Below, in pieces: positions 40,627-47,985 of a DNA stretch of 64,000 nt. Position 1 is the stretch's first letter, and every line of letters begins with the position of its first letter. The stretch lies in NCBI GenBank assembly GCA_900315935.1, contig ONBB01000001.1, positions 124,001 through 188,000 of the forward strand, written 5' to 3'. The notes under the pieces are model-generated. The model ran no database searches, had not been told where the DNA came from, and saw nothing but the letters and a program-made list of their open reading frames with translations. The translations under genes and the position numbers were made by a program. The DNA comes from an uncultured Bacteroidales bacterium (GTDB lineage: Bacteria > Bacteroidota > Bacteroidia > Bacteroidales > P3).

Positions 40627-42393
40627 ATGATTAATCTCACCATAGATAACAAGCCGGTACAAGTCCCCGAAGGCACCACCATCCTCAAGGCTGCCCGCAT
40701 GGCCGGCATCGACATCCCGACGCTCTGCTATTTCGAGCTCGACGGAATGAAATTCGAAAACAAACCCGGTGGCTGCCGCGTCTGCATGGTCGAAGTGAAG
40801 GGTCGCCGCAACCTGGCCCCTGCCTGCGCCACCGACGTGATGGAAGGCATGGAGGTGCTCACCGCCTCCCCTCGCGCCCTCAACGCCCGCAAGACGGTCC
40901 TCGAGCTCATCCTCAGCGACCACCCCAACGACTGCCTCCAGTGCGAGAAGAGCGGCGACTGCGAGCTGCAGAACCTCGCCGCCCGCATGGGTATCCGCAA
41001 AATCCCCTTCACCGGCGAACAGACCACCTACGCCAAGGATAGCACCCTCAGCGTCTACCGCGACATGGACAAGTGCGTCTACTGCCGCCGCTGCGAGACC
41101 ATGTGCAACAAGTTCCAGACCGCCGGCGCCCTGAGCGGTGTCAACCGCGGCTTCCCCTCGGTCGTGGCTCCCGCCTTCGAGCAGGCCCTCGGCGACAGCA
41201 GCTGTATCAACTGCGGCCAGTGCGTCCAGGTCTGCCCCGTCGGCGCCCTCACCCTCGTCGACAATATCCAGAACGTCCTCGACGCCATCGCCGACCCCAC
41301 CAAGACCGTCGTCGTCCAGACCGCTCCCGCCGTCCGCGTCGCCCTCGGCGAAGAGTTCGGCATGGAGCCTGGCGAGATTGTTACCGGCAAGATGGCCGCC
41401 GGCCTCCGCCGCCTCGGCTTCGACCGCGTCTTCGACACCGACTGGAGCGCCGACCTCACCATCATGGAGGAAGGCACCGAGCTCCTCGGCCGCCTCAAGA
41501 AAGCCCTCGCCGGCGAAGAGGTCAAACTGCCCATGTTCACCTCCTGCTGCCCCGCCTGGGTCGCCTTCTACGAGAAGAACTTCCCCGACCTGCTCGAGTA
41601 CCCCTCGACCGCCAAGTCGCCCCAGGGTATGTTCGGCGCCGTCGCCAAGAACTTCCTGGCTCCCAAGATGGGTGTCAAGCGCGAGGATATGGTCGTCGTC
41701 TCCATCATGCCCTGCCTCGCCAAGAAGAGCGAGCTGGCACGCGAGGAGCTCAGCGTGAACGGCAACCGCGACGTTGACTTCAGCCTCACCACCCGCGAGC
41801 TGGCCCACATGCTCAAGCAGTGCAACATCGACCTCAACCAGCTGCCCGAAGAGGACTTCGACAACCCCCTCGGCCAGTCCACTGGTGCCGCTGTCATCTT
41901 CGGCGCCACTGGCGGCGTCATGGAGGCTGCCCTCCGCACCGCCTACGAGGTCCACACCGGCAAGACCCTCCCCCGCGTCGACTTCGAGGAGACCCGCGGC
42001 TTCCAGGGTATCAAAGAGGCCACCATCGACTTCGACGGCTTCCCCCTCAAGATTGCTGTGGCCTACAGCCTTGGCAACGCTCGCAAGCTGATGAACGAGG
42101 TGCGCGAAGGCAACCCCAACGGCTACCACTTCATCGAGGTCATGGCCTGCCCCGGCGGCTGCATCGGCGGCGCCGGCCAGCCCTACCACCACGGCAAGAG
42201 CGACATCGTGCGCCGTCGTATGGAAGCCATCTACCGCGAGGACGCTGGCAAGCCCATCCGCAAGAGCCACGAGAACCCCGACATTGTCGCTATCTACAAG
42301 GAGTACTACGGTGAACCCTGCGGCCACCTCAGCCACGAGCAGCTGCACACCCACTACTTCGACCGTAGCGACAAAATCGAGGCAACGAAATAA
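40627..42393 (+). CDS. hndD: [FeFe] hydrogenase catalytic subunit HndD (group A)
   Basis: A 588-residue catalytic subunit. The N-terminus has a plant-type [2Fe-2S] domain (GGCRVCMVEV with upstream LCYF) and the His/Cys cluster motif HPNDCLQCEKSGDCELQ. Two ferredoxin clusters follow (CVYCRRCETMC, CINCGQCVQVCP), then a complete H-cluster domain: L1 FTSCCPAWV, L2 IMPCLAKKSE, L3 EVMACPGGCIGGAGQP. A C-terminal small-subunit segment (YKEYYGEPCGHLSHEQLHTHY) completes it. All proton-transfer and ligand residues are intact, so this is the main H2-evolving or -consuming enzyme here. The gap to hndC is 23 bases. Confidence 0.97.
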   Translation: MINLTIDNKPVQVPEGTTILKAARMAGIDIPTLCYFELDGMKFENKPGGCRVCMVEVKGRRNLAPACATDVMEGMEVLTASPRALNARKTVLELILSDHPNDCLQCEKSGDCELQNLAARMGIRKIPFTGEQTTYAKDSTLSVYRDMDKCVYCRRCETMCNKFQTAGALSGVNRGFPSVVAPAFEQALGDSSCINCGQCVQVCPVGALTLVDNIQNVLDAIADPTKTVVVQTAPAVRVALGEEFGMEPGEIVTGKMAAGLRRLGFDRVFDTDWSADLTIMEEGTELLGRLKKALAGEEVKLPMFTSCCPAWVAFYEKNFPDLLEYPSTAKSPQGMFGAVAKNFLAPKMGVKREDMVVVSIMPCLAKKSELAREELSVNGNRDVDFSLTTRELAHMLKQCNIDLNQLPEEDFDNPLGQSTGAAVIFGATGGVMEAALRTAYEVHTGKTLPRVDFEETRGFQGIKEATIDFDGFPLKIAVAYSLGNARKLMNEVREGNPNGYHFIEVMACPGGCIGGAGQPYHHGKSDIVRRRMEAIYREDAGKPIRKSHENPDIVAIYKEYYGEPCGHLSHEQLHTHYFDRSDKIEATK

Positions 42394-42404
42394 ATTAATC
42401 CGTT

Positions 42405-42498
42405 TATGGTTTACGGTTTAAGGTTTAAGGGAGCTGGCGCGACCGAAAACCGAAGCCCCTTAAACTTTAAACCTTAAACCTTAAACCTTAAACAAAAA
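42405..42498. repeat. Inverted heptamer array between hndD and hndA
   Basis: The left arm is GGTTTACGGTTTAAGGTTTA, the right arm CTTAAACTTTAAACCTTAAA with further ACCTTAAACC units. A GC-rich loop (GGAGCTGGCGCGACCG) lies between. Complementarity is long enough for a stable stem ahead of hndA. Confidence 0.75.
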
Positions 42499-42503
42499 GA
42501 AAA

Positions 42504-42980
42504 ATGGCAAACATCAAGTTATCCGAAGATAAAATCAACGTCATCAAAGAGATTGCGAAGTCCTTTGGTAACAACAGCGGCGAGGTCATCAATGTGCTGC
42601 ACCAGGTGCAGGGCAAGTTCGGCTATCTGCCCGCCGAAGTCCAGGAGGTCATTGCCCACGAGCTGAACATGCCCGTGGCCAAGGTCTATGGCATCGTTTC
42701 GTTCTACAGCTTCTTCACCATGGAGCCCAAGGGCGAGCACCCCATCGACATCTGCCTCGGCACCGCCTGCTACGTGCGTGGCGCCGAGAAGGTGCTCGAC
42801 GCCTTCGCCCGAGCCCTCAATGTCGAGGTTGGCAAGTGCACCGCCGACGGCAAGTTCTCGCTGAACACGCTGCGCTGCGTGGGTGCCTGCGGTCTGGCCC
42901 CCGTGGCCATGATTGGCGAGAAGGTCTACGGCCGCCTCACCCCCGACATGGTTCCCGGCATCATTGCCGAGTACAAATAA
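42504..42980 (+). CDS. hndA: Hydrogenase subunit HndA (NuoE-like [2Fe-2S])
   Basis: A 158-residue NuoE-type subunit. A helical N-terminal half (VLHQVQGKFGYLPAEVQEVI) precedes the thioredoxin-like [2Fe-2S] domain with ligands in CLGTACYVRGA and CVGACGLAPV. It relays electrons between the NAD(P)H site on HndC and the rest of the complex. In the first described operon the order is hndA-B-C-D; here hndA is last and separated from hndD by a 110-base spacer with a foldback. A strong terminator follows. Confidence 0.95.
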   Translation: MANIKLSEDKINVIKEIAKSFGNNSGEVINVLHQVQGKFGYLPAEVQEVIAHELNMPVAKVYGIVSFYSFFTMEPKGEHPIDICLGTACYVRGAEKVLDAFARALNVEVGKCTADGKFSLNTLRCVGACGLAPVAMIGEKVYGRLTPDMVPGIIAEYK

Positions 42981-43003
42981 GCCAACAGGTGAGAACCAGC
43001 AGA

Positions 43004-43027
43004 GAGGGCACCCGCAAGGGTGCCCTC
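43004..43027 (+). terminator. Intrinsic terminator of the hnd operon
   Basis: GAGGGCACCC, GCAA loop, GGGTGCCCTC, followed by CCTATTTTGTATTTT. Perfect 10-bp stem 23 bases after the hndA stop. Confidence 0.88.
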
Positions 43028-43084
43028 CCTATTTTGTATTTTGCTGATTGTTAGTGTTGTATGTGGAGTATGGAAAGTATAGGG

Positions 43085-43153
43085 TACCATAAGCTTCCAT
43101 ATCCTTCCAGTGCCTTTGTATTCCCCTAGAGATCCCCTACCGTTCCCCTAGAA
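43085..43153. repeat. Dispersed 11-nt-period element, copy D
   Basis: TACCATAAGCTTCCATATCC, TTCCAGTGCCTTTGTA and three 11-base cells; the first two carry CTAGA and GAT variants. It sits between the hnd terminator and the 3' end of a minus-strand gene. Confidence 0.88.
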
Positions 43154-43254
43154 GGTGCTCTTTGCTGTCCTGCGAAAAATATCACAACCGCTAATTATAA
43201 AATATCTGAACTTGAATGCGGTATGTGGTGATGTAGGTGAGTGGGGGGGCGTAA

Positions 43255-44061
43255 CTATTTCAGCATCCAACTGATGCCGGCGAGGGCGTGGATTTCGTCG
43301 GTGGCGTCGAGTCCGTAGTCGGAAGCGCCGGCTTGGACCGAAGCCGAGAGCGAGAGTTGGAGGCTGGGGGAGGCTTGGTAGTGCAGTTCCATGTCGGCGG
43401 CTGTCTCATGGAAGATGTTGCGGTTGCTGATGCCGAGGCCAAGCATGAGGCAGTCGGTGGCTAGCCAGCGGCCGGCAAGCGAGTACTGCAGCTGGTTGAC
43501 GGGGTCGATGCTGTTGCTGGAGGAGTAGAGGTTCCACATGTAGCCCAACGAGTAGTCAATCAGGAACCTGCCGCCCACGCGGTTGCGGAACTGGAGGCCA
43601 ATCTCGGGTTGTACATAGGACGGCCTCCATTCCCGGCTGTATGCGTCTTGCGAGGAGGGCGCGGAGATGTGGGTGAAGAAGGCCGTCTGTGGCAGCCATC
43701 CACGCCCGTCGAAGAGCTGTAGTTTGGCTCCGACAGCGGGGGTGAGGCCGAAGAGGTCGTTGGTGGTGCTGTAGCTGCCTGCGAGGTCAAGGGTCAGCTC
43801 GGCGCGGTTGCCGATGCCGAAGCGCAGGCCGGTGGCGGTGCCTAGATTATGGCCGCTTTTGCTACCGAGCATGCCCTTCCATGCCCAGTGCATGTATTCA
43901 AACTGGCTGTTCCACTGTATTCGGCCTTGACCCAGCACGTTGGGGCCGGTGGTGGCGACAAGGGGGGTGGTGTCCTGCGCACGGCCGGTGGCAGCGCCGA
44001 GGAGGGCGAAGGCGCCCATCAGCAGGGCGGCAAAGAGCATTGGGTGGTTGGATTTTTTCAT
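43255..44061 (-). CDS. Predicted outer-membrane beta-barrel protein, transporter-like
   Basis: A 268-residue protein with a signal peptide (LMGAFALLGAATGRAQ). The mature start TTGPNVLGQGRIQWNSQFEY resembles the Bacteroidota family annotated as transporter (phenol-degradation MetA-like barrels). Alternating hydrophobic strands run to the end (LAGISWMLK). Substrate unknown. It is the last gene of a sigma/anti-sigma operon, 35 bases after another predicted barrel. Confidence 0.8.
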   Translation of the reverse strand: MKKSNHPMLFAALLMGAFALLGAATGRAQDTTPLVATTGPNVLGQGRIQWNSQFEYMHWAWKGMLGSKSGHNLGTATGLRFGIGNRAELTLDLAGSYSTTNDLFGLTPAVGAKLQLFDGRGWLPQTAFFTHISAPSSQDAYSREWRPSYVQPEIGLQFRNRVGGRFLIDYSLGYMWNLYSSSNSIDPVNQLQYSLAGRWLATDCLMLGLGISNRNIFHETAADMELHYQASPSLQLSLSASVQAGASDYGLDATDEIHALAGISWMLK

Positions 44062-44096
44062 TGTATTATGAATTTTGATTTGTGAGTGGTGTCGGG

Positions 44097-44813
44097 CTAG
44101 AGGAAGAATTGGAGACCGGCGGTGTAGATGTTCTCACCAGTAACGACGTCTTTGTAAGTGGGAAGAAGATTGACAAAGAGGCGTACGCCGTGCAGCAGAC
44201 CCAGTTGGGAAGTAGCGGCAGAGAAGCCCACTTCGAGTTTCCAGGGATAGAGGCTTCTGCCGATGAATGTATCCTCCGTGCCGATGGCTTCTGTTGTGTT
44301 GGGGCCGGTGCGGGAGATGACCATGTCGGAGAGGACAAAATGTCGGGTAACGGCATAGGCCGGGTGCACGTCGAGGCAGAGGCGCAGCCATTTGCGATGC
44401 TTGGGGATGGGGAACCAGCTGACCATTACGGGGATGCCGAGGTAGCCGTGGAAGGCGTGGGCGTGCTGGGAACCCTGCACGGGGCCGGAGGGAAAGTCGA
44501 TGCCCTCCATGTCGGCGGTGGTTTCGACGCGGTGGTAGAGTGGCTTCCAATCGAAGTCGTACTGCAGCCCCGCCTGGAGGTGCCATCTGGGAGAGAGTTC
44601 ATAGGTGTAGCACAGAGAGAGGTGCAGCGCGAAGCCGTACTTGGAATAGTAGGGAGACATGTCGTTGCCGTCGGCAAAGAAAGTGGTGCTGGCACCGATG
44701 CCGAGTGTCAGCTTTGATTGGCCTGTGCTGTCGCAGGTGGCTGTACTGTCGGCCTGGGCGCGGCTGCCGAGGGCAAGGCCAAGGGCGGCGATGATGAGGA
44801 TGGTGCGTTTCAT
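44097..44813 (-). CDS. Predicted outer-membrane beta-barrel protein
   Basis: A 238-residue protein with a signal peptide (MKRTILIIAALGLALGSRAQ) and an outer-membrane-barrel pattern (LTLGIGASTTFFADG, RWHLQAGLQYDFDW) ending in Phe-Leu (AGLQFFL). It resembles the porin-like OMP family fold of Bacteroidota, with no closer identity. The ATG at 44813 is chosen because the signal peptide starts there; the longer open frame upstream covers the anti-sigma gene in another frame. Confidence 0.8.
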   Translation of the reverse strand: MKRTILIIAALGLALGSRAQADSTATCDSTGQSKLTLGIGASTTFFADGNDMSPYYSKYGFALHLSLCYTYELSPRWHLQAGLQYDFDWKPLYHRVETTADMEGIDFPSGPVQGSQHAHAFHGYLGIPVMVSWFPIPKHRKWLRLCLDVHPAYAVTRHFVLSDMVISRTGPNTTEAIGTEDTFIGRSLYPWKLEVGFSAATSQLGLLHGVRLFVNLLPTYKDVVTGENIYTAGLQFFL

Positions 44814-44845
44814 AATATTATATGTATGTTTGTGGTTTGGTTGGA

Positions 44846-45517
44846 CTAAAAGATGCTGAAGGCCAGGGTCGTGCCGTCCATAAGGTCGGGCTCGGCTGGG
44901 CGGAAGAGGCATTTCCAGATACTTTGGTTGCGAGGCTGCTCGTTCGATGACGGTTGTTGCAGGGTTTGCGGAGCTGGTGTGGGTTCGGAATCGGCCAGTG
45001 GTGCCGGCTCGGGCAGGGGAGTGGCCAGGGTGTCGGGCTCCTCCTGGACCTGTGGTGCCGGGTATGTGGGGAGCAGGGTGTCGGGGGCGGCTTCTTTGGA
45101 GACAAAGACCTCGGTGGCCGCGGGCTGTGGTGGCGGGGCGGCAGGCTGCGATTTGCGGATGGGCCTGATTCTGGGGGCGGCATACTGTGGCGCTGTGGGT
45201 AGCAGGGTTTGGGACTCGACGGGTTGGATGCTGTCCGATGCCTGTAGAGCGCCCTCTGCTATCAGCGGCCCCTCGGTTGTGCCGTGGGTGGTGATGTACC
45301 AGATGCGCACCGCAGTGAGGATGAAGAAGATGAGGCATGCCACAGCAGCCACTCGCGGCAACCACAGGCGCCATGCCGGACGCTTGGAGAGCGCCTCTCC
45401 GGCCATCTGGTCGATCATACCGGCCAGGGCATCCTGTCGGCGCTGGTTGCGGCCGGCGTGCTCGAGGCTGGCGAGCAGTTGCTCGAGTTCCAGGGGGGTG
45501 TTATCTTTGTTGTTCAT
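44846..45517 (-). CDS. Probable anti-sigma factor, single-pass membrane protein
   Basis: A 223-residue protein. A helical cytoplasmic N-terminus (residues 1-47, LELEQLLASLEHAGRNQRRQ) leads to one transmembrane helix (about 48-70, LPRVAAVACLIFFILTAVRI) and a long Pro/Ala/Glu-rich periplasmic tail. The start overlaps the end of the sigma gene by 17 bases, the usual sign of a sigma/anti-sigma pair. No zinc-binding His-x3-Cys-x2-Cys motif is present, so the family is unassigned. The tail ends LAFSIF. Confidence 0.75.
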   Translation of the reverse strand: MNNKDNTPLELEQLLASLEHAGRNQRRQDALAGMIDQMAGEALSKRPAWRLWLPRVAAVACLIFFILTAVRIWYITTHGTTEGPLIAEGALQASDSIQPVESQTLLPTAPQYAAPRIRPIRKSQPAAPPPQPAATEVFVSKEAAPDTLLPTYPAPQVQEEPDTLATPLPEPAPLADSEPTPAPQTLQQPSSNEQPRNQSIWKCLFRPAEPDLMDGTTLAFSIF

Positions 45518-45995
45518 ATTCGGTAATCATTTGTTTGAGTGAGGCGTAGGCTCGCGAAAGGAGGGTGTAGACATTGCTGGTGCTGATGTGGAGTTGGGTG
45601 GCAATGGCGGCGGTGTCCTGGTCGTCGAAGTGTTTGAGGCGTACCGCCAGGGCCTGCCGCTCGGGGAGGCGTTCAATCAGATGCAGGGCCAGTTCTAGGC
45701 GTGGGTCTTCCGAGGGGGCTTCCTCCTGCAGGACCATGCGGTCATCGATTTCCACTGTGGGGCGGCGCTTGCGCAGCAGGTCGATGCAGCGGCGTTTGAC
45801 CAGGGTGATGCACCACGCTTCGCGATTGACCACGCGGCGGAGTTTGTCCCTTTCGTTCCAAAGGGTTACGAAGCAGTCCTGCACCACGTCGGCGGCATCG
45901 TCCTCGTTGCCCAGCAGGTGCTCGGCCATGCGTTGCATGACGGGCTGCAGGGGCAGGTAGTCGAGTTTGAACTGGTTTGTTTCGTCGCGTTTCAT
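45501..45995 (-). CDS. ECF-type RNA polymerase sigma factor
   Basis: A 164-residue extracytoplasmic-function sigma factor. Region 2 holds AEHLLGNEDDAADVVQDCFVTLW and EAWCITLVKRRCIDLLRKRR; region 4 holds ERLPERQALAVRLKHFDDQD and a helix-turn-helix (AAIATQLHISTSNVYTLLSRAYA). It should direct transcription of a small regulon, probably including its own operon with the anti-sigma and two outer-membrane proteins. The ATG at 45995 is preferred over one seven codons upstream. Confidence 0.93.
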   Translation of the reverse strand: MKRDETNQFKLDYLPLQPVMQRMAEHLLGNEDDAADVVQDCFVTLWNERDKLRRVVNREAWCITLVKRRCIDLLRKRRPTVEIDDRMVLQEEAPSEDPRLELALHLIERLPERQALAVRLKHFDDQDTAAIATQLHISTSNVYTLLSRAYASLKQMITEYEQQR

Positions 45996-46087
45996 ACCTT
46001 GTAGTCGGGCGGGCAACGAAAATCTTACAAAGAAGATGTATTTTTTCTAGAATTTACTAGAATAGCTGGAAAAACTAGAATATTTGG

Positions 46088-46507
46088 TTACCCCAGAAAG
46101 CTTTGCAGTGCCAGCTCGTAGCCTTGGAGGCCGAGGCCGCAGATGAGGCCGCGGCAGGCGGAGGTGATGTAGGAGTGGTGTCGGTAGTCCTCGCGTGCGA
46201 AGATGTTGGAGAGGTGGACTTCGATTTTGGGAGTTGGTACGGCGAGGAGTGCGTCGCGCAGTGCGACGGAGGTGTGGCTGTAGCCGCCGAGGTTGACTAT
46301 GAGGCCGTCGGCCTCGAAGCCGAGGTGCTGGATGAGGTCGATGAGTTGGCCTTCCACATTGCTCTGGTGGTAGGTGATTTGCACGTCTGGGTGTGCGTTG
46401 CGCAGCTGGTCGAGGTATTGCTCGAAGGTGATGGCGCCGTAGACCTCGGGCTCGCGTCGGCCGGTGAGGTTGAGGTTGGGTCCGTTGATGATGGCTATTT
46501 TTTTCAT
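46088..46507 (-). CDS. aroQ: Type II 3-dehydroquinate dehydratase
   Basis: A 139-residue enzyme dehydrating 3-dehydroquinate to 3-dehydroshikimate in aromatic amino-acid synthesis. IINGPNLNLTGRREPEVYG carries the catalytic Arg and Tyr loop; HQSNVEGQLIDLIQ and the C-terminal HHSYITSACRGLICGLGLQGY are standard. The usual NPGAYTHTS motif reads NLGGYSHTS, keeping the Asn and His but losing the Pro. Shikimate kinase lies elsewhere in the window (63313). Confidence 0.94.
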   Translation of the reverse strand: MKKIAIINGPNLNLTGRREPEVYGAITFEQYLDQLRNAHPDVQITYHQSNVEGQLIDLIQHLGFEADGLIVNLGGYSHTSVALRDALLAVPTPKIEVHLSNIFAREDYRHHSYITSACRGLICGLGLQGYELALQSFLG

Positions 46508-46653
46508 TGCGTTAGTGCGTTAATGCGTTATTTTCAAGGGTAAACTGGTAAATGGTAAAACGTGGGTTGGGTGGGATTATTGTGTGTATTTTTTTGCTGC
46601 TGTGCAATAAAGCGTTACTGAGTGCGTTAATGCGTTAGTGCGTTAATGCGTTA
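46508..46653. repeat. Spacer with GCGTTAATG word arrays
   Basis: Nine-base words GCGTTAATG / GCGTTAGTG recur directly next to aroQ (46508-46532) and again just before the M64 peptidase (46622-46650). Between them lie about 90 bases with nothing recognised. Confidence 0.7.
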
Positions 46654-47913
46654 ATGTTTATGAAAATGTTTAAGGTTATAGGTTATAGTTTAAAGATTAT
46701 AGGCTGCGCTTTGGTTTTCTGCCTGCCGATGGAGGCAGGGGCGCAGAAGGTGAAGTTCTCGAAGTACTTTACCGGCGGCACTTTGCGAATCGACTGTTCG
46801 CGAGAGGGCGATGCGCGGGGCGACACGGTGTGGGTGAGCCGGTGGCTGGACCGGTCGGCGGAGTGGCACGGGAGCCGGACGCAGCTGATTGACCCGTTCG
46901 ACAACGGGGACTACCGTGTGGAGATGCGGGATGCGAAGAGCGGTCAGGTGATTTACAGCCGCGGTTACAGCAACCTGTTCCGAGAGTACAGGGAGACGCC
47001 GAAGGGTCGCAAGGAGAAGGCGCGTTTCGAGGAGACGCTGCTGCTGCCGATGCCGAGGAGGGCGGTGAAGATTGCCCTTCAGCGGCGCGACAAGGATATG
47101 CGGCTGGTGGACGGTACGGTGGTGGACTTCAATCCCGCCAAGGATACGCTCTATTTCAACTACCATATCGGCGAGCGCACTGACCTGGAGCTGAACGGGG
47201 ACCCGAAGGAGAAGGTGGACGTGGTGATTGTGGCGCAGGGTTACGAGCCAGAGGATCCGCAGCTGCGCATCGACTATTACCGCATGAAGGAGATTCTCTT
47301 CGGCCAGGAGCCTTTTTTGTCGCACCGCAAGGATTTCAACGTCTACGGTGTGTGTGCGGATGTGGAGGCGGGGTTCGGCACTTTCGGCATCGACCGCTAC
47401 CTGATGACGTTCAGTGTGTGGAAGTTGCACGATGCGCTGGGCACCACGCCGGCGGACCATATCATTATCATGGTGAACAGCGACACATACGGTGGCGGTG
47501 CGATTTATAACTTCTACGCTGTGAGTTCGATGCACCGTTTGGCGGAGTATGTGCTGCCGCATGAGTTGGGGCATTCGATAGGTGGGCTGGCCGACGAGTA
47601 TGTCGACGAGGACCTCTCCTACGGCGACCTGCACCGCACGGCCTACGAGCCGCTGGAGCCGAATATCACGAATCTGAAGGATTTCGGCTCGAAGTGGCAG
47701 TCGATGCTGCCGGCCGGCACGCCTGTGCCGACGCCGGAGGATGCGGGAGCGCCGAAGTCCGAGTGCGGCCCGCTGGGGGTGTACGAGGGTGCGGGATACG
47801 CCTCGAAGGGGGTCTACCGCCCTGTGATGCACTGCATGATGCGCGATTATGCGCCATTCTGCCCGGTGTGCAGGAAGCGCATGGAGGAGGTGTTTAAGCT
47901 GTATACCAGATGA
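46654..47913 (+). CDS. Secreted M64-family (IgA-protease-type) metallopeptidase
   Basis: A 419-residue protein. After a signal peptide, an N-terminal M64 domain (residues about 30-160, TLRIDCSREGDARGDTVWVS) precedes the peptidase domain, with the zinc site HELGHSIGGLADEY near residue 303 (HExxH plus downstream Asp/Glu). The C-terminus has two Cys pairs (MHCMMRD, FCPVCRKRM). Homologues in Bacteroides cleave host proteins, including IgA. The first 20 codons resemble those of the following lipoprotein gene at DNA level. Export is probably by Sec to the periplasm or surface; no sorting domain is present. Confidence 0.9.
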   Translation: MFMKMFKVIGYSLKIIGCALVFCLPMEAGAQKVKFSKYFTGGTLRIDCSREGDARGDTVWVSRWLDRSAEWHGSRTQLIDPFDNGDYRVEMRDAKSGQVIYSRGYSNLFREYRETPKGRKEKARFEETLLLPMPRRAVKIALQRRDKDMRLVDGTVVDFNPAKDTLYFNYHIGERTDLELNGDPKEKVDVVIVAQGYEPEDPQLRIDYYRMKEILFGQEPFLSHRKDFNVYGVCADVEAGFGTFGIDRYLMTFSVWKLHDALGTTPADHIIIMVNSDTYGGGAIYNFYAVSSMHRLAEYVLPHELGHSIGGLADEYVDEDLSYGDLHRTAYEPLEPNITNLKDFGSKWQSMLPAGTPVPTPEDAGAPKSECGPLGVYEGAGYASKGVYRPVMHCMMRDYAPFCPVCRKRMEEVFKLYTR

Positions 47914-47985
47914 TTAAGGTTTAAGGTTTAGGGTTTAGGGTTTAATGTTTAAGTTTAAAGTTTAAGGTTTAATGTTTAATGTTTA
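47914..47985. repeat. Direct array of TTTAAGG / TTTAATG words
   Basis: GGTTTAAGG, GGTTTAGGG and GTTTAATG words repeat directly up to the start codon of the next gene, whose ATGTTTAAGG is itself one more unit. Confidence 0.75.

Noticed and set aside
44814-45374. Long 5' extension of the barrel gene 44097-44813 across the anti-sigma gene.
   Set aside because: The extension is out of frame with the anti-sigma gene and is Arg/Pro/His-rich noise; the signal peptide marks the real start.
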